Source of the DNA: Bin87 sp965220505
GTDB taxonomy: Bacteria > Chloroflexota > Dehalococcoidia > Lucifugimonadales > UBA3495
Assembly (NCBI GenBank): GCA_965220505.1
Contig: CBDCQE010000001.1
Span: forward strand, 372,001 to 436,000
Direction of reading: 5' to 3'
DNA length: 64,000 nucleotides
Part shown: in pieces, positions 36,029-44,758 of the stretch
How positions within the stretch are numbered: the stretch's first letter is position 1
Layout of the letters: each line of letters begins with the position of its first letter
The notes under the pieces: model-generated
Seen by the model: only the letters and a program-made list of their open reading frames with translations
Databases searched by the model: none
Told to the model about the DNA's origin: nothing
Position numbers and translations under genes: made by a program

Positions 36029-36087
36029 CGGGTCTTCCAGAGTTCAATTTCCAATTCGACCCGGTCTCAGCGGACAGAGGAGGTACC

Positions 36088-36510
36088 ATGGCCAGCAGCA
36101 ACGGCTTGAGGGCAAACCAGGAAGTTGGAACGACGGTGCTCGTCGTCATGATGGAAGTGGACGAGGCCGACGACGAAGTGTTCAACAAATGGTACAACGA
36201 GGAGCACCTGCCGGAGCGCATGTCCATCCCCGGCTACGTCAGCGCCCGGAGGTTCATGCTGGATCCGCAGGACGATCAGGCGAACGGAGTGCTGCGGTAT
36301 CTGTGCATCTGGGAAATGGAAAACGACAGCCCGTTGCAGTCCCAGTTTTACAAGGACCAGAACGCCAAGCCCACGCCGACGAAAGAGGCGGCAAACGGCG
36401 TCGTAAAGCAGCGGGCGCGCGGGCTGTACCGGCAGATTTTCCCGGCATCAGGCGGATACAACGACCGGAGCGGGTACACCTACCCGGACGGCACCAGGAT
36501 AGGCGCATAG
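36088..36510 (+). CDS. Small dimeric alpha/beta-barrel protein (DUF4286/EthD-like)
   Basis: 140 residues; GAGGAGG precedes the ATG. TTVLVVMMEVDEADDEVFNK, WYNEEHLPERMSIPGYVSAR and RYLCIWEMENDSPLQSQFY match the stress-response/EthD-like barrels often annotated DUF4286, where the WYNEEHLPER stretch is diagnostic. Such proteins dimerise and bind small organic ligands or act on polyketide-like rings. The C-terminal part is extended by about 30 residues (FPASGGYNDRSGYTYPDG). Last gene of the 33.8-36.5 kb cluster. Confidence 0.75.
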   Translation: MASSNGLRANQEVGTTVLVVMMEVDEADDEVFNKWYNEEHLPERMSIPGYVSARRFMLDPQDDQANGVLRYLCIWEMENDSPLQSQFYKDQNAKPTPTKEAANGVVKQRARGLYRQIFPASGGYNDRSGYTYPDGTRIGA

Positions 36511-36536
36511 GCTCACGAGCCACGATCCGCAATCGG

Positions 36537-36562
36537 AAGGGGCTGTCTGACGGCAGTCCCTT
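36537..36562 (+). terminator. Intrinsic terminator after the EthD-like gene
   Basis: AAGGGGCTG at 36537-36545 pairs with CAGTCCCTT at 36554-36562 (9 bp, one G-U) around an 8-nt loop and runs into TTTTG. It lies between the convergent gene at 36088-36510 and the operon ending at 36577. Confidence 0.75.
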
Positions 36563-36576
36563 TTGCTTGCCGATTT

Positions 36577-37950
36577 TCAGATCCGGGTGAGGCGCAGAAG
36601 ATCGCCGATGTCGGTTTCGTCTTCAAGACGCCACAAGCGGGCCAACAGTTCTTCCGTTTGATCGGGTGAAAGCAGGCTTTCGCACAGCCCGCGGAATTTA
36701 CCTTCGACCTCGGCGTCGGTCATGGGGTTGAGATGGTGCCCGCGGAAATGGGCGACTTCGGAACTGTAAGTCTGCCCGTTTTTCATTCGGAGGTCGAAAT
36801 TGCAGAGCATGGCCTCGGGCACCCGCCGGTTGGCTTCCTCCGATGCCTCGATGCGCGTGCGACCGATCAAGGCAGCGATGCCGGGGTCGTTAATGTGCTC
36901 GTCAGAAAAGTGGCTCTCGTTGAGGGTGTTGTAGGTCAACGCGATCGCGGTAGCGTAGGGCATGCTGTGGTCGGCTGACTCGCGGGTTTTGGGGTGATAT
37001 TTCTCCTCGTCCCCGGCCATGATGTCGATAGCTTTCTGCAGGGTGCGGATATGGACGTCCTCAACGTCGGTGACGTTGAAGTTCGGCACCTGCCGGCGAG
37101 CGTCCAACGCCGCCTCAACGACGGTTTGTGAGTAAAGGCCCAGGGCAAACTGCTTGATGTTGCACTCGTGGACCTTGAAGGGTTGACCCTGGTCTCCACC
37201 AAAAGGTTCCAGTTGGTACGGTTCTTTGGTCACGGCGGAGAAGAACCCGAGTTCTCCTTCGAACACCGGGGCTGGTCCGGTCAGGCCACGCTGGGCCAGC
37301 AGAGCCGCGAACACAGCGTTGCGGCTGGCGTTGGCATAGGCGCATCCCTTCCAGTGGGAGAGTTCGCCTACCCGGGTTTGCCCCAAGGCCAGGTTCGGCG
37401 TGATCCCCAGGTTCAGCGTCTGCTCAGTTTGCGCCGCAGACAGTCCCATGGCACGGGCCGCCCCGACGGAACTGGCGATAGCGCCGTTGGTCACATGATC
37501 GAATCCGAGGGCCCTGATGTTGCCGGCGTCCCCGAAGCGGCAGAACGCCTCGTACGCGACTGCCGTGGCGGTGATCAGGCGACGGCCGCCCGCACCAGCC
37601 ATTTCAGCGCCGGCGAGAGTGGCGGCGATGCTGTCGCTGGGATGCCCGGATTCCTGCGTGGTGTAACCATCGTTGAAATCCAGGTAGCGGATCATCACCC
37701 CGTTGGCGAAGGTCGCAAGCTCGGGACTGCTGGTCAGTCCGCTGCCGATGATGGTTACCGGCCGGCGGTGCCCGGTGACTTCTGCTGCCAGGTCCCGGGC
37801 GATTTTGCTCGGTTCCGAGGTGTAACCGCCGATGGCGCATCCCACGGTGTCAATGATCATCCGCTTGAGAAGATGAACGGTATCGGACGGGATGTCCCGA
37901 AAGTGCAGATTGGCAGAGTAATTGGATACGTACTCGGCTATGGTGTTCAT
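36577..37950 (-). CDS. MmgE/PrpD family protein (2-methylcitrate dehydratase-like)
   Basis: 457 residues from the ATG at 37950, with AAGGA upstream; the frame stays open further upstream but that stretch has no family similarity. MNTIAEYVSNYSANLHFRDI, LLKRMIIDTVGCAIGGYTSE, FANGVMIRYLDFNDGYTTQE, GHPSDSIAATLAGAEMAGAG and HWKGCAYANASRNAVFAALL are typical. The family includes 2-methylcitrate dehydratase, aconitate decarboxylase and itaconate-type enzymes acting on tricarboxylates. It is the last gene of the NuoEFG-like operon, but no methylcitrate-cycle genes are near, so the substrate is undefined. Confidence 0.88.
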   Translation of the reverse strand: MNTIAEYVSNYSANLHFRDIPSDTVHLLKRMIIDTVGCAIGGYTSEPSKIARDLAAEVTGHRRPVTIIGSGLTSSPELATFANGVMIRYLDFNDGYTTQESGHPSDSIAATLAGAEMAGAGGRRLITATAVAYEAFCRFGDAGNIRALGFDHVTNGAIASSVGAARAMGLSAAQTEQTLNLGITPNLALGQTRVGELSHWKGCAYANASRNAVFAALLAQRGLTGPAPVFEGELGFFSAVTKEPYQLEPFGGDQGQPFKVHECNIKQFALGLYSQTVVEAALDARRQVPNFNVTDVEDVHIRTLQKAIDIMAGDEEKYHPKTRESADHSMPYATAIALTYNTLNESHFSDEHINDPGIAALIGRTRIEASEEANRRVPEAMLCNFDLRMKNGQTYSSEVAHFRGHHLNPMTDAEVEGKFRGLCESLLSPDQTEELLARLWRLEDETDIGDLLRLTRI

Positions 37951-38048
37951 AGAAATCCTTCCTGGTCGCCGGCGAGCCCGGTCCAACGGTATGAATGCGG
38001 GGCGAGCCTTGGCCCACCCCGGTGAAGAACTTCGGCTGAGGGTAGGCG

Positions 38049-38804
38049 TTACTCCTTCCAGAACCTCTCTTCGGTCCAGCGCCATCCGTCGGCGGTCACG
38101 ATCTCCCTGCTGGTTTCGATCATCCCGGGATGGCCACAGGCGTAAATCAGAGTCTGGGAGCGGTCGAGAGCGAACTTCTCGAGCAGGTCGGCAACGATGT
38201 TGTTGAGACGACCGGTCGCACCTTCCCAGCCGACATTGCGATCTTCGGTCGGCCGGCTGATTGCGGGGACGAAGGTCACTACGTCGGGGTGTGCGGCGGC
38301 CAACCGCGTCAGCTCGACATCGTAGACGAACTCGTCGCGATACGAAGCTCCTTCGATCACGTAGAAGTGGTGTCCGTCGCGACCGTAGTGAAGGTGATCG
38401 CGGACCATGCTGACAAACGGCGCAACTCCGGTGACCGTGCCCAACATCAGGTGCTGGGTGGCCGCAGGATCCATCAAGAAGATTCCCTTGGGACGGGGAC
38501 GGATCGACATTGTGTCGCCAATTTCCATGCGCCACATGCGCGGAGTCAGTTCGCCTTCAGGCACCAGCTCGACGAAGATTTCCAACAGGGGTTCGTGAGG
38601 GGCGGAGACGATTGAATACGCCCGTTCGATACCATCCAGACCCAGGGTGCAATACTGGCCGGGTTTGAATTTGAAATCGAAACCCTGGGGCTCCATTTTG
38701 ATGACCATGAGGTCATCCGTGTAATCAACGCGTTCCACCAACCTGGCGCGTGGCAGATTGGTGGTGCGATCACGGATCACGGTGGTGGATGGCGACGTGG
38801 TCAT
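38049..38804 (-). CDS. Ferredoxin-NADP reductase-like flavoprotein
   Basis: 251 residues from the ATG at 38804, with CTGGAG 5 nt upstream. FAD-binding RAYSIVSAPHEPLLEIFVEL (RxYS motif), the flavin loop MSIRPRPKGIFLMDP, the pyridine-nucleotide motif LGTVTGVAPFVSMVRDHLHY, and YACGHPGMIETSREI near the end define an Fpr/BenC-like reductase domain without an iron-sulfur domain. It lies directly downstream of the NuoG-like subunit, suggesting that it links the complex's electrons to NADP(H) or ferredoxin; that is inference from position. Confidence 0.88.
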   Translation of the reverse strand: MTTSPSTTVIRDRTTNLPRARLVERVDYTDDLMVIKMEPQGFDFKFKPGQYCTLGLDGIERAYSIVSAPHEPLLEIFVELVPEGELTPRMWRMEIGDTMSIRPRPKGIFLMDPAATQHLMLGTVTGVAPFVSMVRDHLHYGRDGHHFYVIEGASYRDEFVYDVELTRLAAAHPDVVTFVPAISRPTEDRNVGWEGATGRLNNIVADLLEKFALDRSQTLIYACGHPGMIETSREIVTADGWRWTEERFWKE

Positions 38805-38931
38805 TCTGGCTCCAGTTGGTAGATTTGATCGGCGTCCGCTCGGCATCAAACGCAATCGGGGTTACACCAGCGAACACTCAGCTGTTTAAGTACATTCCTT
38901 GTGCGAGGTCATACCGACATAGCGGGGGACG

Positions 38932-41766
38932 TCAACCCGCCAGTTCGACTCGACATGCTTCGAGATGCAAGCCGGGCACGCGCGCCATGGGATTGATGTC
39001 CTCCGATGCCTGCAATTCCACCGCCAACTGTCCAAACAGCGTGGTTATCGACACGACCCCAGGCGGAACAGCCGGGTCGTAGAGGGCGATCCCGGTGACA
39101 CGGTTGCTGGCCGTTACGACGGCCACGGCCGAAGCATCGGAAATACCCCAGGAGGCAGCGTCTACAGGATTGATGTGCACTTCCTCGTCACGGACGATGC
39201 GATTCAATTCGCCCGATTCGACCGTGATTTCCCGCTCGCTCTGGAGCAGCACGCGACCGGGGGCGAGAATAGCGGGAAGATCAGTTTCGGTGGGCGCCGG
39301 AATCGCACGGAACCGGGGCGCTCCCGGTTCTGCGCGTCCGTTCGGGAATCCGTTGGCGTACAGCACCGGGGACGAGGGACTGGTGGGAGTAGGGCAGGGC
39401 CACTGTATCCCGCGTTCTTCGCGAGTTGTGTAGAGCAACTGGGTGGGCCGGGGAGATTCCATGCCCGTCTGCATTATCAATGCCGTTTCCTGGGCCAACC
39501 GCTGATAGCTGATCCCGCGATAATTCGGAGCAACGGAGGCTATTTCATCCATGACCTGGGCCGGGTCGTCGTAGTTCAAGCCCGCGACGCCCAAGCGATC
39601 AGCCAACTGGGCGAAGATCCACCCTTCCGGCATGGCGTCGTTGTTTCGCACGGCAATCGCCGGTCTCACACGTTGGACCCGTCGTTCCAGGTTGGTGAAC
39701 GTACCGTCCTTTTCCCCAAAAGTCGCCCGGGGCAGGACAACATCGGCAACCTGGGCGACCGGCGAAAGGAAAGTATCGACTACCGCCAGAAACTCCAACC
39801 GCTCGAATACGGCCACATCATCGACAAGGAGACCGTTGGAATAGTTCGGGCTGTCTCCAATGAGCAGCATTGAAGTGATGGCGCCGCCAGCGGACTCGAT
39901 CATGGTTGCGGCGCTCATGCCGGTGGACGCTGGCAGCGGCGCTCCCCAAGTTTCCTCCACGTGGGTACGATGGGCGTCGTCGAAGGTGGGAGCGCCTCCC
40001 GGTAGACGGTCGGGCAAGCATCCAACATCGATTGCGCCCTGTCCGTTTGCCCCCTGCCGCATGGGGAAAATTCCGCCGGCGGGCCGGTCGACGTTGCCGG
40101 TGAGCAACGCCAAATCAGCCAAAGCAACCACGCATTCGCGACTGATCGCGGCGGACAGATTGTCCAGGCCATACACTATGGCGCCGGTATCCGCCCCGCC
40201 GAACATCCTCGCCGCGCGGGCGATGTCTTCGAGGGGAACCGCGGTCGCGGCGATGGCGTCGTCGCTCAACCGTTCCAGCTCGTAAACGAGTGTGTCGTAA
40301 CTATCCGCGTGTTCAGCGAGCCATTCGGCGTCGATGAGGTCTTCCTGCAGCACCTGCTTCAGGATCGCGCCCAAGAGCAGCAACTCGGTCCCCGGCACGG
40401 GACGGAGCCACAGGTTGGCATACCGTGTAAGCTCCACCTCCCGAGTGTCGATCACGATGAGAGGGGTACCGTTACCGGCGGCGCGCTTGATCGGCACGCC
40501 GACCACGTTGTGACTTTCAGTCAGGTTGGTGTTGAAAACCAGGATGCAGCCGGCTTTTTCAAGGTCCCAAATCGAATTCGTAGCGCCGGGGTAACCAAGA
40601 ACATCTTCCAATGCGCCGGTCAGGGCGGATTGAGTGTTGCCGGAATGGTCGATGTTATTGGTATTCATCCCGATGCGGGCAAATTTCTGGGCCAGGTAAA
40701 GTTCTTCGTTGGTGCTGTCCGGGGCGGTGATCAACCCGAACCCGGCACCCGCCTGGTGGGCGCGCAGCCGCTCGGCAACCAGGTCCAAAGCCTCATCCCA
40801 AGTGGCGTTTTCCAGCCGACCGTTGCGACGGATCATGGGCCGGCGCAGGCGCTGGCCGCTGGTCAAGTGCCCGAGCCCGAATTTGCCTTTGTAGCAGGCC
40901 TGGCCGCGATTGGCCGGGGAGTTGAGCTCGGGAACGGTGCGGATCACGCGGCCCTGCTCGTTGATCTCGAGATTCATCTGGCAACCGACCGGACAGTGGG
41001 TGCAGATGGTGCGTTCCACACGAGCTGGCTTTTCCCATTTGCCCTCGCGCTCGGTCAAAGCCCCCACAGGACACACGTCGATGCAGGCGCCGCAGAACTC
41101 GCACCCGGACTCCAGAAGGGAGGTCCCGAAGGATGTACCCACCAACGCTTTGCCGGAGCGCTCCGTGAAGCAGATGGCGTTGTCGCCACGCATTTCTTCG
41201 CAGGCCCGGACACAGCGGCCGCAGGTGATGCAAAGATTGTAGTCACGGTCGTAAAAGGGATCGCTGACTTCCAACGGGATGTCGCGGTACACATAGGACA
41301 TGGGAGATTCGAGCTCCATCCCGAGGTACCGGACCGTGTCCTTGAACTCGCAACGCTCGTTCTTGGGGCAGGTAATACAACGATCGTTGACCGAAACATG
41401 GCGGAGGCAGACGTCAGAGGGGCCGCAGATTTCGACGCGGTGGCAGGTGAGGCAGCCATTGGGGTGCTCGGCGATGAGCATCTGCATGACGGAGCGACGG
41501 AGCTCAATTACGTCGGGGGTCTCGCTCCACACGGTCATGCCGTCGGTGGCCGCCAGGGTGCAGGCGGCCGGGAAGCCCGGCACGCGGCCACGTTCGTTCT
41601 CCGCGACCACTACGCACATGCGGCAGGCGGCGTAGGGCTTCATGCCCGAGTGGTAGCAGAGATAGGGAACGTATACGCCGGCGTCGATGGCGGCTTCCAG
41701 CACCATCTTCCCCGGCTGGGTCTTGATTTCCACCCCGTCGATGGAGATGGTGATGTCGTCAGGCAT
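38932..41766 (-). CDS. FdsA/NuoG-like iron-sulfur molybdopterin subunit lacking the catalytic Cys/Sec
   Basis: 944 residues; TAGGA precedes the ATG at 41766. Domains in order: 2Fe-2S ferredoxin (YLCYHSGMKPYAACRMCVVV), His/Cys cluster (HPNGCLTCHRVEICGPSDVC), two 4Fe-4S sites (CITCGRCVRACEEM and CEFCGACIDVCPVGALTE), the 4Fe-4S of the molybdopterin domain (CTHCPVGCQMNLEI with GQACYKGKFG), then the bis-MGD fold (ENATWDEALDLVAERLRAHQ) and C-terminal dinucleotide domain. In FdsA/FdhA the sequence before GAMTNS carries a Cys/Sec then His; here it reads DHSGNTQSALTGALEDVLGY, so both are gone. It is organised like the NAD formate dehydrogenase alpha subunit but probably does not oxidise formate. Confidence 0.85.
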   Translation of the reverse strand: MPDDITISIDGVEIKTQPGKMVLEAAIDAGVYVPYLCYHSGMKPYAACRMCVVVAENERGRVPGFPAACTLAATDGMTVWSETPDVIELRRSVMQMLIAEHPNGCLTCHRVEICGPSDVCLRHVSVNDRCITCPKNERCEFKDTVRYLGMELESPMSYVYRDIPLEVSDPFYDRDYNLCITCGRCVRACEEMRGDNAICFTERSGKALVGTSFGTSLLESGCEFCGACIDVCPVGALTEREGKWEKPARVERTICTHCPVGCQMNLEINEQGRVIRTVPELNSPANRGQACYKGKFGLGHLTSGQRLRRPMIRRNGRLENATWDEALDLVAERLRAHQAGAGFGLITAPDSTNEELYLAQKFARIGMNTNNIDHSGNTQSALTGALEDVLGYPGATNSIWDLEKAGCILVFNTNLTESHNVVGVPIKRAAGNGTPLIVIDTREVELTRYANLWLRPVPGTELLLLGAILKQVLQEDLIDAEWLAEHADSYDTLVYELERLSDDAIAATAVPLEDIARAARMFGGADTGAIVYGLDNLSAAISRECVVALADLALLTGNVDRPAGGIFPMRQGANGQGAIDVGCLPDRLPGGAPTFDDAHRTHVEETWGAPLPASTGMSAATMIESAGGAITSMLLIGDSPNYSNGLLVDDVAVFERLEFLAVVDTFLSPVAQVADVVLPRATFGEKDGTFTNLERRVQRVRPAIAVRNNDAMPEGWIFAQLADRLGVAGLNYDDPAQVMDEIASVAPNYRGISYQRLAQETALIMQTGMESPRPTQLLYTTREERGIQWPCPTPTSPSSPVLYANGFPNGRAEPGAPRFRAIPAPTETDLPAILAPGRVLLQSEREITVESGELNRIVRDEEVHINPVDAASWGISDASAVAVVTASNRVTGIALYDPAVPPGVVSITTLFGQLAVELQASEDINPMARVPGLHLEACRVELAG

Positions 41767-41813
41767 GGCGATTCCTAATCCGAAAAGCAGCGGCGGGATC
41801 GGGCATCGGTCGG

Positions 41814-43571
41814 TCAGCGCCTGGTGAGGCGGGGAGAGAACACCTGGTCAGGACAATCTCCGGTATGGCGCTTTTCGCGAATGTGGGCGTCAAATTCGTG
41901 GCCGAAGTATCGGAGGGCGGAGGAGACCGGATTGAAGCCGAGTTGGCCGTGTCCGCACAGGGAACCGGCCTGCATGTTTTCCCCGATGTTACGCATGAGC
42001 GCGAGGTCTTCCTCGGTGCCTTCTAGGTTGCTGATACGCTCAAGCACCTCGAGGAGGTGGCTCATGCCCATGCGGCACGGGAAGCACTTGCCACAGGATT
42101 CGTACTGGCAGAACGCGATCAGGTTGCGGGTCAGGTCCACCACGCACGTATCCTCGTCGGCGACGATGATGCCGCCTGAACCTAGGATGGCGCCGGCGGC
42201 GCGAAAAACGTCGAAGTCCAATACGAGGTCGAGATTGGCATCGCTGGCTGAGAGCACACCTCCCAACGGGCCGCCGGTCTGGAGCAGCTTCATGGACTTG
42301 CCGTTGGGAACGCCCCCGGCCATATCGAAGAGCACTTGACGCAGAGTCATGCCCAACGGGACTTCGATCAAGCCGGTGTAGGTGATATCACCGGACAGGC
42401 AGAGGATGGCGGTGCCGCTGCTGCCGTTGATCCTATTGTCGGGATCAGGCGGTGTCCCGATGCCGGCGAACCATTGTCCGCCACGCGCCACGATCTCGGG
42501 CACATAGGCGAGGGTTTTCACGTTGTTGATGTTTGACGGTTTGCCAAAAACTCCCACCTGAGCGGGGAAGGGAGGACGGTAGCGGGGCATGGACCGCTTG
42601 CCTTCGATGGCTTCCATCAACGCCGTTTCCTCGCCGGAAACGTAGGAGTCGCCCGTCAATGCGACCTCGACGTCGAAGGAGAAATCGGTCCCCAGGATGT
42701 TCTGGCCCAGGAGGCCGAGTTCGTAGGCCTGCCGGATCACAGCGCGGGTGCGGTCGATGGGCTGATTATGGCCGTGGCGGATGAAGATGTAGCCGCGGTT
42801 GGCATTGCACGCGTATCCCGCGATGGTGATCCCTTCGACAACGGTGGCGGGATCGCTCTCCAAGATGCCCCGATCGTTGAAGGCGCCGGGGTCGCCCTCC
42901 TCGCAATTGCATAGGATGTACTTGTTGGGATCGGGATTGCCGGCCAGGAACCCCCATTTGATACCGGCCGGGAAGGCCGCGCCGCCACGACCGCGAAGGC
43001 CGGAGGTACGTACCTCTCCGAGGGTATCTTCCGGAGACATCTCGGTGAGTGCCTTGTTCAGGGCTGAATAGCCGCCGTTGGCGATGTACTGGTAGAGGTC
43101 AGAGGGATCGATGTTGCCGGCGTTGCGCAGGGCGATGCGCTGCTGCAAAGCCATCATCGGGTGGTTCTGGAGGTTAGAGATACCGGCAGGCGCTTGGGCC
43201 GGCTCCCCGAGGTAGCCGATGGCGTGCTCCGGCAGGGGGTTGCCACCGGCCACATGCTCACGGACGATGCGCTCGGCCAGTTCCGGCGTGACTTGACTGT
43301 AGAATACGCGAGGGCCGTTGGGCGTCTGGACGTCCAGCAGCGGTTCAGCAAAACACAAGCCAAGGGTGCCGACCTCGGATACATTGGCCGCGACCTGCTG
43401 TTGCTCCAGGGCAGCGTTGACTGCGGCAACGACCTCGAAGCCTCCGGCGGCCTCGCCGGCCAACCCGGTGCCCACGCGAATCCACGGCCGGTCACCCGCA
43501 GTCAGGTCTTCCCAGCGGAGGCGGGCCTCGGCCAGGATGGCGTCGAACGGGGATTCAGTCGGTGCGGTCAC
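41814..43571 (-). CDS. NuoF/FdsB-like NADH-binding flavoprotein subunit
   Basis: 585 residues from a GTG at 43571, 14 bp after the NuoE-like stop; no conserved sequence lies before it. An N-terminal thioredoxin-like domain (about 1-130, its cluster Cys mostly lost) precedes the FMN site SGLRGRGGAAFPAGIKWGFL, the NADH/FMN glutamates in CNCEEGDPGAFNDRGILESD, GDSYVSGEETALMEAIEGKR, and the 4Fe-4S motif ESCGKCFPCRMGMSHLLEVL with a later Cys in AGSLCGHGQLG. It takes or gives electrons to NAD(H). Layout as in FdsB and HoxF/HydB. Confidence 0.93.
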   Translation of the reverse strand: MTAPTESPFDAILAEARLRWEDLTAGDRPWIRVGTGLAGEAAGGFEVVAAVNAALEQQQVAANVSEVGTLGLCFAEPLLDVQTPNGPRVFYSQVTPELAERIVREHVAGGNPLPEHAIGYLGEPAQAPAGISNLQNHPMMALQQRIALRNAGNIDPSDLYQYIANGGYSALNKALTEMSPEDTLGEVRTSGLRGRGGAAFPAGIKWGFLAGNPDPNKYILCNCEEGDPGAFNDRGILESDPATVVEGITIAGYACNANRGYIFIRHGHNQPIDRTRAVIRQAYELGLLGQNILGTDFSFDVEVALTGDSYVSGEETALMEAIEGKRSMPRYRPPFPAQVGVFGKPSNINNVKTLAYVPEIVARGGQWFAGIGTPPDPDNRINGSSGTAILCLSGDITYTGLIEVPLGMTLRQVLFDMAGGVPNGKSMKLLQTGGPLGGVLSASDANLDLVLDFDVFRAAGAILGSGGIIVADEDTCVVDLTRNLIAFCQYESCGKCFPCRMGMSHLLEVLERISNLEGTEEDLALMRNIGENMQAGSLCGHGQLGFNPVSSALRYFGHEFDAHIREKRHTGDCPDQVFSPRLTRR

Positions 43572-43585
43572 GGGCCAGTCGCCGA

Positions 43586-44065
43586 TCAGTGCGCCGGAGC
43601 GGACGCGAGGGCTGAGGCGATTCGCGAGCGGGCGCCGTCGGGGGTGATGCGACCGGCCAGGTGATGGTTGATTGCCATCACCGGAGCGTGAGCGCAGGCA
43701 CCCAGGCAAGTGTTGTAGCGCAGAGTGGCTTTACCGTCGAGCGTGTCGCCTTCATCGGAGAGGCCCAAAGCTTCCTGGGCGGCCGCGATTACGGCGGTTG
43801 CACCCATTACATGGCAAGACGGACCCCAACAGACCTCGACGCGGAGATCAGTGGGGGGGTCGAATCGGAAATTCGGGTAAAAGGTGGCTACCGCCCAGAC
43901 GTCGTTGACGGTAGCGTCCATCCGAGCCGCGACAGCTTCGACCGCCTCAGTGGGGATATAACCGATGGCGTCCTCCACCGCGAGCAGGGACGATAGGACG
44001 GTGACCGTGCTTTGCGGCTGGTCGTTGACCGCCCGATCAATCAGCTGGAAGGTGGCGTCGTCCAT
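43586..44065 (-). CDS. NuoE/FdsG-like 2Fe-2S subunit
   Basis: 159 residues, usual length. Helical N-terminus MDDATFQLIDRAVNDQPQST, AVATFYPNFRFDPP, then the thioredoxin-like [2Fe-2S] ligands in VEVCWGPSCHVMGA and RYNTCLGACAHAPVMAI. It is the first gene of the operon NuoE, NuoF, NuoG, reductase, PrpD. It partners with the NuoF-like subunit as in NAD-linked formate dehydrogenases, hydrogenases and complex I. Confidence 0.94.
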   Translation of the reverse strand: MDDATFQLIDRAVNDQPQSTVTVLSSLLAVEDAIGYIPTEAVEAVAARMDATVNDVWAVATFYPNFRFDPPTDLRVEVCWGPSCHVMGATAVIAAAQEALGLSDEGDTLDGKATLRYNTCLGACAHAPVMAINHHLAGRITPDGARSRIASALASAPAH

Positions 44066-44149
44066 TTGTGAAATCCGTTACAAATGCCGATTGGAACGGC
44101 GCGAGTTTAGCACAGGCGACGGCGGGCGGGCAATGTGGGAAAGGCAGCC

Positions 44150-44746
44150 CTACTCTCCGAACAACCGGTTGACTTCCAGAGTGATGTCAGGGAAGGCTTG
44201 GGGAGCGACGGTTTCGCCGGGGCTGAAGTAGCGCACGGTGGCGTACTCGTTTCCGGCGGGTTCGGTGTAGGCTTCGATACGATGCTCGGCGCGGGCGACA
44301 ATCCACACTTCCGGGATTCCAGCGCGGGCGTATGCCGACAGTTTGACGGTGCGGTCAAAGTCAACGCCGCTGTCGGCAACCTCAACCAGCAGCAGCACGT
44401 CGCCGGGAGTCGGGTGGCCGTTCCGGTAGAAGTCATCGCGCCAATGAAGGAGCATGATGTCCGGCTGCGGCTCGCTATGTTCGTCGAGTCTCACTGGGTC
44501 TTGAACTGCGATGATGGCGCGACCCTGCAAAGAAGGGAGTATCGTATTGTTGAAAAGCTTAACGCCGGCGCCGTGCCATTCTCCGATAGGGGGCATTACG
44601 ATGAGGTCTCCGTCCAGCAATTCGACGCGGTCGTTTTCCGACAGGATGCCGGCGTCGGCCATGGCGTAGTACTCGGCCACGGTGAAGCGACGGCGAGCCG
44701 GAGTGGGCACAGTCGGCGGGGCGGATGCAGCGGTGGTTGTCGTCAT
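44150..44746 (-). CDS. Uma2 family (PD-(D/E)XK-type) endonuclease-like protein, tandem copy 1
   Basis: 198 residues. RRRFTVAEYYAMADAGILSE, NDRVELLDGDLIVMPPIGEW, HSEPQPDIMLLHWRDDFY, VLLLVEVADSGVDFDRTVKL and YARAGIPEVWIVARAEHRIE are diagnostic of Uma2 (DUF820), with the nuclease-like D...EV...K. Cellular role unknown; family members are very abundant in cyanobacteria and Chloroflexota. It is a tandem duplicate of 44759-45352 with near-identical ends and a divergent centre. Confidence 0.9.
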   Translation of the reverse strand: MTTTTAASAPPTVPTPARRRFTVAEYYAMADAGILSENDRVELLDGDLIVMPPIGEWHGAGVKLFNNTILPSLQGRAIIAVQDPVRLDEHSEPQPDIMLLHWRDDFYRNGHPTPGDVLLLVEVADSGVDFDRTVKLSAYARAGIPEVWIVARAEHRIEAYTEPAGNEYATVRYFSPGETVAPQAFPDITLEVNRLFGE

Positions 44747-44758
44747 GGCAAGAGCGGC

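Noticed and set aside
40309..41778. 489-codon plus-strand open frame opposite the NuoG-like gene
   Set aside because: Entirely antisense to conserved Fe-S and molybdopterin motifs on the minus strand; no ribosome site or recognisable domain.
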